A DNA stretch of 64,000 nt from Paludibacteraceae bacterium (GCA_031292565.1 JARLGW010000001.1:62001-126000), one strand, 5' to 3'; positions 24,860 through 33,893 are shown, numbered from the stretch's first letter. Made by a program: numbers and translations. Notes: generated by a model from the sequence alone, not told the origin.

Positions 24860-27169
24860 ATGAAACTAACATTTGTAGTTAAATATGAACCTCAATGGGC
24901 TGCATTGCTTCGGATGCAAGGTTTGCTGTTGGGTGTGTTGGGTAATCAACGGGTTTTAGGTTACTGGAGGGAAGCGGATGTGGTGTTGATGCATACGGAT
25001 AATTTCCGTACGTGGTTTGTTGAAGTGGACGCTGATGAATTTGCTTTCCCGTTGGAATACAAATATGTAATTTACTCCCCGAATAATAAAAAAATAGTTT
25101 CGTGGGAAAACAGAGAAAATCGTGTTACCGAAGGTATTTCTTTTACTGATGATAAAGCCGTGTTCACGGATGAAGGTTTGTATTTTGATCTGCCCCTCTT
25201 TCGTGGTGCGGGGGTAGCTATTCCCGTGTTTTCACTTCGTAGTAACGAAGGTTTTGGTGTGGGCGAATTTTTGGATTTGAAGAAATTGATTGACTGGGCT
25301 GCATTGACAGGTTTGCAACTGATTCAAACCTTGCCGATTAATGATACCACCATGCAACACAACAAGGCCGATTCGTATCCTTATGGTACGCTTTCGGTTT
25401 TTGCTTTGCATCCCATGTACCTGAGATTGCAGATGCTTGGGGAACTAAAGAACCCGAAGGACAAAACTTTTTTTAAAGACTGGCAGGCTAAACTGAATGC
25501 CTTGAAAACGGTGGATTATGAAACCGTGAATGAATTAAAATGGAAATATTTTCGTTTGATATATAAACAGGAAGGAGCCGAAGTGCTTGCCTACTCGGAA
25601 TTTAAAATGTTTTTTGCCGAGAATGAAAAATGGCTGTTGCCTTATGCCGTTTTTTCTTATCTGCGGGATAAGGAGGGTACTTCCGATTTTCATCAAAGGA
25701 AAGAGTTACGCGAATATAACGAAGCCTTGGTTAGTAAAACCTATGCCAAAAATGCCACTGAAGTGGGGCTATACCTGTATTTGCAATTTCATTTATACAA
25801 GCAATTACTGGAAGTTCATGCTTATGCAAAGCGGCAGGGCGTGTTGCTGAAAGGCGATATTCCGATAGGTGTAAATCCTTGTAGCGTGGATGTGTGGTGC
25901 AACCCCAAGCTGTTCAATTTAGATCAGCAGGCTGGGGCTCCACCCGACGACTTTTCTGAAAAAGGGCAAAACTGGGGCTTTCCTACCTACAACTGGGACG
26001 AAATGCACCTTGATGGTTACGCGTGGTGGAAAGAGCGGCTAAAATATATGTCCACCTATTTCGATGCTTATCGGCTGGATCATATCCTGGGCTTTTTCCG
26101 TATATGGGAGATATCTTTGCATGCCAAATGGGGTTTGTTAGGGCATTTTTATCCCGCGTTGCCTTTGAAGGAGGAAAATATCGAGATGTATGGATTGGTG
26201 TTTGATGCCGATCGTTTTTTGAAACCCTTTATCTCCGAACATATATTGAAGCGTTATTTTGGTGATGATGTGGAAGAGGTTAAGCTTTCGTTTCTTGTTG
26301 AAAACAGGAGCGGGAAATATGATTTTTTGCCCCGATTTGATACGCAACGCAAAATATCGGCTCACTTTGCAGCTAAAAAAACTTTATCGGCAAAGGATGA
26401 AAAAATCAGGGACGGCCTGTATCGCCTAATGTGTCAGGTCTTGTTTGTAAAGGATGTAAGGCATGCCGACCATTATCATCCACGTATTTCCTGCCAAAGT
26501 AATGAAGCGTATCTAGCGTTGCGGAAACATGAAAAGGAGGCTTATTTAAGGTTGTACGAAGATTTTTTTTATCATAAGCACAATGAGCTTTGGATGCATC
26601 AGGCCATGAACAAACTACCTACCTTACTCAATGCAACAGGTATGTTGGCTTGTGGGGAGGATTTGGGTATGATTCCCGCCTGTGTGCCGGAAGTGATGAA
26701 AGAGCTCAATATTCTTTCGCTGGAAATACAACGGATGCCCAAGCAATATGGGCAGGAGTTTGGTGTGCCTTATTTTGCGCCCTATCTATCCGTGTGCACC
26801 ACCTCTACCCACGATATGAGCCCCATACGTTTGTGGTGGGAGGAAGACCGTGTGAAAACGCAACGTTACTACCATGCCATGTTGTTTGAAAACGGCGAAG
26901 CTCCTGCAAAGTGTGAACCGTGGATAGCTGAAAAAATATTGTGGCAGCATCTGCAATCGCCAGCCATGTGGGTGATATTGCCTTTGCAGGACTGGCTGGC
27001 CGTGGATGGTAAACTCAGTAATAAAGATATACATGCAGAACGCATCAATGTGCCCGATAACCCGAAAAACGTGTGGTGCTACCGTATGCACTTCGATTTG
27101 GATAAATTACTCACAGCCGATACGTTTAACCATAAAGTAAAAGGTATGGTGAGCGAGGGGAGGCGATAA
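24860..27169 (+). CDS. malQ: 4-alpha-glucanotransferase (GH77) with one starch-binding domain
   Basis: Cytosolic amylomaltase that rearranges maltodextrins or glycogen-derived glucans. The 769-residue protein starts with one CBM20-like module (about 1-95), then the GH77 barrel with nucleophile Asp407 (DAYRLD), acid/base Glu600 (CGEDLG) and Asp652 (STHDMS). Bacteroides relatives usually have two CBM20 modules and about 890 residues. The first module is missing here, and a terminator fills the upstream sequence, so this is not a frameshift. A REP-like unit follows the stop. Confidence 0.94.
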   Translation: MKLTFVVKYEPQWAALLRMQGLLLGVLGNQRVLGYWREADVVLMHTDNFRTWFVEVDADEFAFPLEYKYVIYSPNNKKIVSWENRENRVTEGISFTDDKAVFTDEGLYFDLPLFRGAGVAIPVFSLRSNEGFGVGEFLDLKKLIDWAALTGLQLIQTLPINDTTMQHNKADSYPYGTLSVFALHPMYLRLQMLGELKNPKDKTFFKDWQAKLNALKTVDYETVNELKWKYFRLIYKQEGAEVLAYSEFKMFFAENEKWLLPYAVFSYLRDKEGTSDFHQRKELREYNEALVSKTYAKNATEVGLYLYLQFHLYKQLLEVHAYAKRQGVLLKGDIPIGVNPCSVDVWCNPKLFNLDQQAGAPPDDFSEKGQNWGFPTYNWDEMHLDGYAWWKERLKYMSTYFDAYRLDHILGFFRIWEISLHAKWGLLGHFYPALPLKEENIEMYGLVFDADRFLKPFISEHILKRYFGDDVEEVKLSFLVENRSGKYDFLPRFDTQRKISAHFAAKKTLSAKDEKIRDGLYRLMCQVLFVKDVRHADHYHPRISCQSNEAYLALRKHEKEAYLRLYEDFFYHKHNELWMHQAMNKLPTLLNATGMLACGEDLGMIPACVPEVMKELNILSLEIQRMPKQYGQEFGVPYFAPYLSVCTTSTHDMSPIRLWWEEDRVKTQRYYHAMLFENGEAPAKCEPWIAEKILWQHLQSPAMWVILPLQDWLAVDGKLSNKDIHAERINVPDNPKNVWCYRMHFDLDKLLTADTFNHKVKGMVSEGRR

Positions 27170-27176
27170 CATGTAC

Positions 27177-27204
27177 CCCGTGCCTGAGCGAAATCGAAGG
27201 CAAG
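27177..27204. repeat. REP-like unit (family A), copy 4
   Basis: CGTGCCTGAGCGAAATCGAA and the following GGCAAGGC, eight bases after the malQ stop. It is related to the units at 7690-7730 and 8372-8402. Confidence 0.7.
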
Positions 27205-27252
27205 GCATACACAGTAATATCGCCTATTTTTTATAAAGCACTTCTTTTTTGC

Positions 27253-27260
27253 TATCTTTG
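27253..27260 (+). promoter_or_regulatory. -7 box for metA
   Basis: TATCTTTG fits TAnnTTTG. AGGAG at 27274-27278 is an unusually good ribosome-binding site for this group, just before the ATG at 27287. Confidence 0.6.
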
Positions 27261-27286
27261 TATTTTATTTTTTAGGAGAAAAAGAT

Positions 27287-28204
27287 ATGCCATTAAACAT
27301 TCCAGATAAACTGCCGGCTATTGAGATTTTGAAGAAAGAAAATATCTTCGTGATAGATTCTTCGCGTGCTTCAACGCAGGACATACGTCCGCTTAAAATC
27401 GCTTTCCTTAACCTGATGCCCCTTAAAATCACTACCGAAACGGATTTGATCCGGGTACTATCCAATTCACCCCTGCAGGTGGAAATGCACTTTATCAAGC
27501 TGAAAAGCCATACTTCCAAAAACACACCCATCGAACACATGATGGAGTTCTATATCGCTTTTGATAAGATAAAGAATAGCAATTACGATGGCTTGATTGT
27601 AACCGGTGCCCCCGTGGAGCAAATGCCTTTTGAGGAGGTTAATTATTGGCAGGAAATAACCCAGATATTTGATTGGGCTAAAACGCATGTTACCTCCACT
27701 TTCTTTATATGCTGGTCGGCACAGGCCGCGTTGTATCACTACTATGGTATCCCGAAACACGCGTTGGATAAAAAAATGTTCGGCGTGTTCGAGCATGGAG
27801 TAAACGATCCGTTCAATCCTATTTTCCGTGGTTTTGACGATGTGTTCTACGCACCCCATAGCCGTCACACGGAAGTGCGGAAGGAGGATATTGAAAAGGT
27901 GAAGGAACTCACCATTTTATCAGAGTCGGACGATTCGGGGGTATATATGGTGATGGCTCGTGGCGGACGTGAGTTTTTCGTTACCGGGCATTCCGAATAT
28001 GCACCTGAAACTCTTGATATGGAATATAAACGGGATGTAAAAAAACATCTGCCTATCGAAATTCCACGCAATTATTACAAGGATAACGACCCATCCAAAC
28101 AACCCGTGGTGCGTTGGCGAAGCCATGCCAACTTGTTGTTTACCAATTGGCTCAACTACTTTGTATATCAGGAAACTCCATTTAATATTGAGGACATTCA
28201 TTAA
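27287..28204 (+). CDS. metA: Homoserine O-acetyltransferase of the MetA family
   Basis: Activates homoserine for methionine synthesis. The 305-residue protein has the class I amidotransferase-like fold with Cys142 (FICWSAQAA), His235 and Glu237 (TGHSEY), and PHSRHTEV near 190. Residue 111 is Glu (GAPVEQMPF), where E. coli MetA has Gly. In studied members of this family Glu111 selects acetyl-CoA over succinyl-CoA, so the product is more likely O-acetylhomoserine despite the usual 'succinyltransferase' label. It has its own promoter. The U32 peptidase gene lies 51 bp downstream on the same strand. Confidence 0.95.
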   Translation: MPLNIPDKLPAIEILKKENIFVIDSSRASTQDIRPLKIAFLNLMPLKITTETDLIRVLSNSPLQVEMHFIKLKSHTSKNTPIEHMMEFYIAFDKIKNSNYDGLIVTGAPVEQMPFEEVNYWQEITQIFDWAKTHVTSTFFICWSAQAALYHYYGIPKHALDKKMFGVFEHGVNDPFNPIFRGFDDVFYAPHSRHTEVRKEDIEKVKELTILSESDDSGVYMVMARGGREFFVTGHSEYAPETLDMEYKRDVKKHLPIEIPRNYYKDNDPSKQPVVRWRSHANLLFTNWLNYFVYQETPFNIEDIH

Positions 28205-28255
28205 CGAATTGCCCTCAAGTATGTTTTAAATTCACCTCCAACCCAATATAACTGT

Positions 28256-30079
28256 ATGCGTTCTATCGAACTTCTATCTCCTGCCAAAAACATTGAATGT
28301 GGATTGGCTGCTATTAATCATGGTGCGGATGCGGTATATATTGGTGCGTCAAAATTTGGTGCACGTTCGGCTGCCGGAAATTCCGTGGCAGATATAGAGC
28401 AGCTAGCTGCTTACGCGCATAAATTTAATGCACGGGTTTATGCAGCCGTGAATACCATCTTGTTTGACAAGGAACTGGATGAGGTTCAAAAGCTCATTTG
28501 GCAACTTTACGAGGCGGGAGCGGACGCGTTGATTATTCAGGATATGGGCATCCTGCAAATGGATTTGCCCCCCATAGCCTTGCATGCCAGCACGCAAACG
28601 GATAATCGCACGGTGGAGAAGGTGCGCTTTTTTGAGCAGGCAGGCTTCTCGCAAGTGGTGCTGGCCAGGGAATTGAGCCTGGCGCAAATCAATGAAATTG
28701 CCACACACGCTACCGTGCCGTTGGAGTGCTTCGTGCATGGTGCGCTGTGCGTGAGTTACAGCGGGCAATGTTATATCAGTCAGGCACTGTGTGGCCGTTC
28801 GGCTAACCGGGGTGAGTGCGCGCAATATTGCCGTTTGCCTTATGACTTGGTGGACTCTGATGGCAACGTGCTGATGAAAAACAAGCATCTGCTATCCTTA
28901 AAAGACTTGAACCTGTCGGATTACTTAGCTGATTTGCTGGAGGCCGGTGTTTCGTCTTTCAAAATAGAGGGACGGCTGAAAGAGGCTGATTACGTGAAAA
29001 ATATAACGGCTTATTACCGCCAACGGCTGGATGCAGTGTTGGAGGGCTCCTATCAATATAAAAAATCATCTTCGGGTAGCACTACGTTCTTTTTCACACC
29101 CAACCCGGAGAAAAGTTTTCATCGGGGCTCCACTTCTTATTTTCTGCATGGACGGGATAAGGATATTGCTTCGTTTGACACGCCTAAATCGGTAGGTGAG
29201 CGGATAGGGAAGGTGACGGATATGGGGAAAAACTATTTCTATGTCGGCACGAAACTGCCTATTCATAATGGCGACGGGTTGTGCTATGTGATGCCTTCGG
29301 GCGAATTGGCCGGGTTTCGGGTGAATAGGGTGGACGAAACCCGGATTTACCCGCTGGAGATGCCTCGATTTAAAAAGGGAACCGAAATATTCCGCAACCT
29401 GGATAGCGAATTTGAAAAGCTATTGGGTAAAAAGTCGTCGGAACGGAAAATCGGCGTTTCGCTACAATTCACGGAAACCGAAACGGGCTTTAAATTGCAA
29501 GCCACGGATGAGGATAACTGCTTGGCAGAATTGGAAATAACGGCAAATAAAGAACGGGCTAACAATAAAGAGCAGGCTTTGGACAACATAAAAGCCCAAT
29601 TGTCTAAATTTGGAAATTCCGACTTCACGGTTACCGGTATTGAGCTAAGTTTATCCGAAGCCTTTTTTATCCCTTCTTCCATCCTTTCCGAAATGCGAAG
29701 GGGTATTATAACTGAGTTGGATCGTCTCCGTAGCAGCTTGCATCAGAGGATGGTAAGGGAGAAGAATACTTCCACGCATCCATACCCTGTGAGCTCTCTT
29801 TCTTACTTGGGTAACGTGAGCAACCATTTGGCGGAAGAATTTTATCGGTTGCATGGTGTGGAGGAAATAGCTCCGGCTTTTGAACAGGAATCCACCCAAG
29901 ATGTTCCGTTGATGTTTACCAAACATTGCTTGAAATATCAACTTGGTTTTTGTGCGAAGGAAGAAAATTGTGACAAATCAAATATTCCCTTCGCTTTGAG
30001 TTTAAAGTATAAAGAAACATTGCTTGCTTTGAAATTTGATTGTGCAAAATGTGAGATGGAAGTGCTTTATAAAAAATAG
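28256..30079 (+). CDS. U32-family peptidase / RNA-modification protein
   Basis: A 607-residue member of the U32 'collagenase-like' family. Several characterised relatives (RlhA, TrhP) act in hydroxylation of rRNA or tRNA pyrimidines rather than in proteolysis. The N-terminal TIM-barrel starts SIELLSPAKN. The family signature ECFVHGALCVSYSGQCYIS (about 160-178) and the following cysteines (CGRSANRGECAQYCR) are the likely Fe-S ligands. A long C-terminal region ends with a further Cys cluster (CLKYQLGFC, CAKC). It lies downstream of metA without a clear terminator between. A REP-like unit follows. Confidence 0.92.
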   Translation: MRSIELLSPAKNIECGLAAINHGADAVYIGASKFGARSAAGNSVADIEQLAAYAHKFNARVYAAVNTILFDKELDEVQKLIWQLYEAGADALIIQDMGILQMDLPPIALHASTQTDNRTVEKVRFFEQAGFSQVVLARELSLAQINEIATHATVPLECFVHGALCVSYSGQCYISQALCGRSANRGECAQYCRLPYDLVDSDGNVLMKNKHLLSLKDLNLSDYLADLLEAGVSSFKIEGRLKEADYVKNITAYYRQRLDAVLEGSYQYKKSSSGSTTFFFTPNPEKSFHRGSTSYFLHGRDKDIASFDTPKSVGERIGKVTDMGKNYFYVGTKLPIHNGDGLCYVMPSGELAGFRVNRVDETRIYPLEMPRFKKGTEIFRNLDSEFEKLLGKKSSERKIGVSLQFTETETGFKLQATDEDNCLAELEITANKERANNKEQALDNIKAQLSKFGNSDFTVTGIELSLSEAFFIPSSILSEMRRGIITELDRLRSSLHQRMVREKNTSTHPYPVSSLSYLGNVSNHLAEEFYRLHGVEEIAPAFEQESTQDVPLMFTKHCLKYQLGFCAKEENCDKSNIPFALSLKYKETLLALKFDCAKCEMEVLYKK

Positions 30080-30102
30080 TTGATATTACTGTGCTATGAG
30101 AG

Positions 30103-30127
30103 TTTTCGACTTCGCTCAAGCACCGGA
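30103..30127. repeat. REP-like unit (family A), copy 5
   Basis: TTTCGACTTCGCTCAAGCAC followed by CGGA, in the gap between two convergent genes (U32 peptidase and btuD-like). It matches the 7654-7677 unit closely. Confidence 0.7.
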
Positions 30128-30132
30128 TACTA

Positions 30133-31092
30133 TTATTTCATATTCTCCAAATACTCCACCAAACAAGCGATGGAGTTAAATACCTGTCCATTAAATGTCC
30201 ATGAATTTATGGCAACGATAATTTCTTTTGCCGCATTATCTGAGATGCTGTATCCTGCACGGGCAAGGGCTCTTTTAGTCCAGTAAACCAAAGTTGATTT
30301 TCCGTTTATTTTTATTTCTTTATCTGTTTTGTAGTGCATGTTGAAAGAACCCGTGGCACTATCGAAATTCACCTGTGGGTTGGTAAACGTTTTTTCTATA
30401 TAGCCTTCCAGTACCAAATCTTCGGGCAGCCCCGTTTTAATGCCGTTTTCATTCATCAGCCAAATGGTATCGGCGGCTTGTAGGGCTAGGTCGAGTTCGT
30501 GGGTGGATAGCACGATGGCTTTCCGGGTTTCTTTTGCCAGTCGGCGCAGGAGTAGCATTATTTCCACCCGGTTGGGTAGGTCGAGGTGCGCGGTGGGTTC
30601 GTCCAAAAAAATAAGCGGCGTACATTGGGCCAGGGCTTTGGCTATCATGGCTCGTTGCTTTTCGCCGTCGGATAGTTCGTTAATCAGGCTGTTTCGCTTG
30701 TGCCGTAGGTGAACCATATCAATAGCTTCGTCGGTTATTCTCAAGTCGTTTTCGGTGCGGTTGCCCAGCCAGGTAGTGTGCGGATAGCGTCCTGTAAACA
30801 CGAGGTCGAACACGCTTAAATTATCCACCTCTACTTTATCGGTTAGCACGAATGAGAGGGATAGGGCTTTTTGTGTATTGTTTAGCAGCGTGAGGTCTTT
30901 TCCTTCAATTTTTATTTTTCCTTTCAGTCCTTTTTGCAACCCGCACAAGGTGCGAAGCAGGGTGGATTTGCCACTGCCGTTGGGGCCTATCAGGCATACC
31001 ATTTCCCCGGCACGGACTTCTAAATCCAACTGTTGTTGGATGGCCGTTTTTTTGTAGCCAATGGAAAGGTTTTCGGTTGTAAGGATGTTCAT
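30133..31092 (-). CDS. btuD: ABC transporter ATPase, vitamin B12 importer (BtuD-like)
   Basis: ATP-binding subunit of a type II (FecCD/BtuCD) importer. The 319-residue protein has Walker A GPNGSGKST (about 36-44), a signature read as LSDGEKQRA in place of LSGGQ (about 140-148), Walker B LIFLDEP and the H-loop STHELD. After about residue 235 comes an extra C-terminal domain of roughly 85 residues of unknown role, which E. coli BtuD lacks. It is last in the btuF-btuC-btuD operon, 27 bp after btuC. The cobalamin riboswitch in front of the operon points to B12 as substrate. Confidence 0.9.
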   Translation of the reverse strand: MNILTTENLSIGYKKTAIQQQLDLEVRAGEMVCLIGPNGSGKSTLLRTLCGLQKGLKGKIKIEGKDLTLLNNTQKALSLSFVLTDKVEVDNLSVFDLVFTGRYPHTTWLGNRTENDLRITDEAIDMVHLRHKRNSLINELSDGEKQRAMIAKALAQCTPLIFLDEPTAHLDLPNRVEIMLLLRRLAKETRKAIVLSTHELDLALQAADTIWLMNENGIKTGLPEDLVLEGYIEKTFTNPQVNFDSATGSFNMHYKTDKEIKINGKSTLVYWTKRALARAGYSISDNAAKEIIVAINSWTFNGQVFNSIACLVEYLENMK

Positions 31093-31119
31093 GGTGATGT
31101 AGGTTCTATCTGAAAAAAA

Positions 31120-32124
31120 TTATTTACTGTTTTTGATAATGATCCAAATAATAAGCGGGGCTCCAAATAGGGAACTGATGGCGTTAATCGGTATGGTGTA
31201 CACGCTTAATTGCGAAACGATGTCGCAAACCAGCAGCAGGGATGCACCACATAAGGCGGACGCGGGGATAACGATGCTGTGGTTGGACGATTTGAACAGC
31301 CCGCGGGCAATGTGCGGCACGGCTACCCCGATAAATGCTATGGGGCCTGTAAACGCGGTGGTTGCCCCGGCCAGTAGGCCTGTGGCTATAATTAATACCA
31401 AGCGGGTTTTCACCACGGAGATGCCTAAACCACGGGCATAGTTTTCGCCAAGTAGCAACGCGTTGAGTTGCTTTTGAGCAAAGACGGCTATTAGCATGCC
31501 GATTATTATTAACGGTGCCATTACCTGCATATACGTCCAACTTACGGCGGAAAGGCTTCCTAGTGTCCACACTACGAATAGTTTAAGGGCATCGGGGTTG
31601 CTGTGGTTTTGGAGTATGCTTACCACGGCTCCGGCCATGCTGCCGAACATGATACCGATTATAAGCAGGGAAACGGAGTTTCTGACCTTGAATGAGGCTA
31701 GCAGCATGATGAGTAGCACCCCGATGCCGCCAATAATGGCGGAGACTACAATGCCCCAACCGGAAACGCCTAAAAAGGCGGGTACAAAGCTACTGGCCAT
31801 GACGAAAACTGCTACTCCGAGGCTGGCACCGGAGCTTACGCCCAGCACGTCGGGCCCGGCAAGTGGGTTTTGAAACAGGGTTTGCATGAGTAACCCGGCA
31901 ACGGATAGCGACAGCCCGGCTAACACGGCTGTGAGTGCTTTGGGTAAACGGAAATTTATAATTATTTCGTAGTAATTATTATCGGTTTGATGGTGAATGA
32001 ATGAGTTGAATACATCCCGCAGGGGGATGGTGATGCTACCAAAAATTAAATCGGCAACAAAAAGGGCGGTGCATAAAAGGCTTATGCAGATAAAGAGGAT
32101 TGTTGTTTTAGTTTCTGTTTTCAA
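31120..32124 (-). CDS. btuC: ABC transporter permease, vitamin B12 importer (FecCD/BtuC-like)
   Basis: Membrane subunit of the importer, 334 residues with about ten hydrophobic helices. The FecCD hallmarks are visible: the RLPKALTAVLAGLSLSVAG segment near 50-68, QNPLAGPDVLGVSSGASLG near 86-104, and FIGVAVPHIARGL near 270, which contacts the ATPase. No ATG exists at the 5' end, so TTG at 32124 (MKTETK) is the best start. It lies 110 bp downstream of btuF, across an inverted repeat that may attenuate transcription. Confidence 0.9.
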   Translation of the reverse strand: MKTETKTTILFICISLLCTALFVADLIFGSITIPLRDVFNSFIHHQTDNNYYEIIINFRLPKALTAVLAGLSLSVAGLLMQTLFQNPLAGPDVLGVSSGASLGVAVFVMASSFVPAFLGVSGWGIVVSAIIGGIGVLLIMLLASFKVRNSVSLLIIGIMFGSMAGAVVSILQNHSNPDALKLFVVWTLGSLSAVSWTYMQVMAPLIIIGMLIAVFAQKQLNALLLGENYARGLGISVVKTRLVLIIATGLLAGATTAFTGPIAFIGVAVPHIARGLFKSSNHSIVIPASALCGASLLLVCDIVSQLSVYTIPINAISSLFGAPLIIWIIIKNSK

Positions 32125-32127
32125 AAT

Positions 32128-32161
32128 TGAAAAAATTAGCCCCCAACCCCCGAAGGTGGCT
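32128..32161 (-). terminator. Possible intra-operon attenuator between btuF and btuC
   Basis: On the minus strand AGCCACC (from 32161) pairs with GGGGGCT (ending 32138) with one mismatch, followed by AATTTTTT. It would let only part of the btuF transcript continue into btuCD. The sequence also resembles a common G/C-rich intergenic repeat of this phylum. Confidence 0.4.
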
Positions 32162-32234
32162 GTTGAGGTTATGTTTGTTTACAAAATATTTATTTTAATA
32201 TTCCACCAAACCTTCTTTTGGAGTGGAAAATTTT

Positions 32235-33365
32235 CTATTCCAATTTTCGTACGTACACAAAGGCATGACCGTTCATCAAATCGGGATGAAATATTTTTAT
32301 CATATCGGCCAAAATCAGGTCGGGATGCGCGGTACCGCTTTCCCAAAAATCATTTCCGCCTGTGGGTGTTACACGGGCATTAAAATTGAATACTTGTTTG
32401 TTTTTCGCGGCATCAAATAGTCCGTGCCGTTCGTCAATGTTTAGCAGTTCGGCTATGCTGTTGGCCGAACTCCCTATCCATACATCAGTATGACGAAAAT
32501 TATTTAATGCTACTTCAAAGTTAAGGGGTAAACTGCCTTTTGTGGTGTCGTTTGCATAATGATAATCGGCTCCTGCATCGGATAGTAACCCGGCCATGTA
32601 ACTTTTACCACCAGGCATGTACCAGGTACCTTTAAAGTTGCCACCACACATTACGGTAGGCCTTTTTGTTACGTGTTTAGCCTTTTCTCTAATGGCTATA
32701 TAATTGTTGGCTATATGATTAAATATACCGTCGGCCAATTGTTCTTTGTTATAGAACGAGGCTATAAATTTAATCCATTCAGCACGTGCCAAAAGCGTAT
32801 TTTCAGTCCATTCGTTGTCAAAAATAACGGGGGTACCGTATTCCATCAGGCGTTTACTCACGGGGTCTTCTTGATTAAAGCCGCTTACCATCACGGCATC
32901 AGGGTGGAGCAATTGCACTTTTTCTATGTTTAGGCTGAAAGGGTCGCCCAGGTCGGTAAGTTTATGTTGCTGTATTTTTCCAAGTAGCACCTTGTTGTAG
33001 ATGAGTTTCGGGGTGCAAATGCCGGTAATGCTGTTGAGATTCCCTATAAGGTTTAAAAACTCGAATTGTGTACCGCATGTTGCAGCAATGGTTTGGATTG
33101 GAATTTTTATTTTTTGTCCGTCGGCAGGTACTGTTGTGCTTTTGTCTTTTACCAAATAGTAGCGGGCATAAATGGCGTTTTTCTTCCAGGGGTTATATAC
33201 CGTCACCCGTTTGTAAGCTGCAAAGTACTCAATGCTAAAGCCTTTGGCATAGGTAACTTGTGCCGTGGAATCGGGCTTGGCGTTGTCGGGTTGTGCTTTT
33301 TTCTGCTGGCAGGATATGAGCAGGCTGCCTAACAGGATGATACATAATAAATGTTTTTTGTCCAT
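32235..33365 (-). CDS. btuF: Substrate-binding lipoprotein of the B12 importer (BtuF-like)
   Basis: Lipid-anchored periplasmic-binding protein of the helical-backbone (BtuF/FhuD) class. The 376-residue precursor has a lipoprotein signal with the lipidated Cys19 in LLISCQQ. Two lobes follow, with features such as LTDLGDPFSLNIEKV (about 146) and the C-terminal half from GADYHYAN. It is the first gene of the operon and directly follows a cobalamin riboswitch, the main evidence that the ligand is a cobamide and not a siderophore or haem. The start ATG at 33365 lies in a short hairpin. Confidence 0.9.
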   Translation of the reverse strand: MDKKHLLCIILLGSLLISCQQKKAQPDNAKPDSTAQVTYAKGFSIEYFAAYKRVTVYNPWKKNAIYARYYLVKDKSTTVPADGQKIKIPIQTIAATCGTQFEFLNLIGNLNSITGICTPKLIYNKVLLGKIQQHKLTDLGDPFSLNIEKVQLLHPDAVMVSGFNQEDPVSKRLMEYGTPVIFDNEWTENTLLARAEWIKFIASFYNKEQLADGIFNHIANNYIAIREKAKHVTKRPTVMCGGNFKGTWYMPGGKSYMAGLLSDAGADYHYANDTTKGSLPLNFEVALNNFRHTDVWIGSSANSIAELLNIDERHGLFDAAKNKQVFNFNARVTPTGGNDFWESGTAHPDLILADMIKIFHPDLMNGHAFVYVRKLE

Positions 33366-33382
33366 TGGTTTTTAATGTTTTT
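33366..33382 (-). promoter_or_regulatory. Hairpin at the btuF start codon (possible expression platform)
   Basis: On the minus strand TTGGTT pairs with AACCAA, whose last base is the A of the btuF ATG. Closing this hairpin would hide the initiation region. The link to riboswitch switching is inferred. Confidence 0.4.
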
Positions 33383-33449
33383 AACCAACGGGAGACAGGT
33401 GTGGGTTTTACCCCGAAACTATCGCCCCGATAATTCGTGATTTTTTAGA

Positions 33450-33625
33450 ACTACTATCGGCAGGTTTTCCGGCTTGTTTCATTTGTTGCAGCCTTCCCAA
33501 CTACGGTTTATTGTAGGCAGTGGCTTTGTTTTGCAACAAACTTTTTATGAAACTTACGGCTGCGGGGGCAGCTGTTGCTTTTTCCTAGAGGAATCACAAC
33601 ATTCCCTACTCCGAATGTGTTTTAT
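33450..33625 (-). ncRNA. Cobalamin (AdoCbl) riboswitch
   Basis: Read on the minus strand, all conserved blocks occur in order: GGGAAT, GTGATTCC, GCTGCCCCCGCAGCCGTAA, GCCACTG, GGGAAGGC and the B12 box AAGCCGGAAAACCTGCC (33459-33475). Nested stems support the fold: GTTTCAT / ATGAAAC, TTGTTGCA / TGCAACAA, and CTAC / GTAG in the inner loop. Known riboswitches of this class lower expression of transport or synthesis genes when adenosylcobalamin is bound. It lies about 85 nt upstream of btuF and controls the importer operon. Ends are approximate. Confidence 0.95.
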
Positions 33626-33659
33626 TTATATTATATTTGATATGAAAATAAATGCTGGA

Positions 33660-33667
33660 CAAAAGTA
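33660..33667 (-). promoter_or_regulatory. -7 box for the btu operon
   Basis: On the minus strand TACTTTTG, matching TAnnTTTG. Transcription would start about 25 nt before the first riboswitch helix. Confidence 0.55.
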
Positions 33668-33893
33668 AAGAAAAACGGCATTAAAAATGATTAAATAGTG
33701 AAATAAAACGGGTTGGGATGAAAAAATAACGTCTGTGTTTAGATAATAATTAACTGGATATAGATTAAGCCAAATTTGTTAGTAAAAACCTAATTATAAA
33801 GCTAAAACGAGGAATAAAAAATAAAGGACGAAGTAGAAAATAAGACATAAAATGTTTTTGAGCAGAAACCTTTTAAAATAGGGAATAATGAAT

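Noticed and set aside
28403-28888. Long minus-strand frame within the U32 gene
   Set aside because: Antisense shadow of a clear coding gene, with no independent signals.
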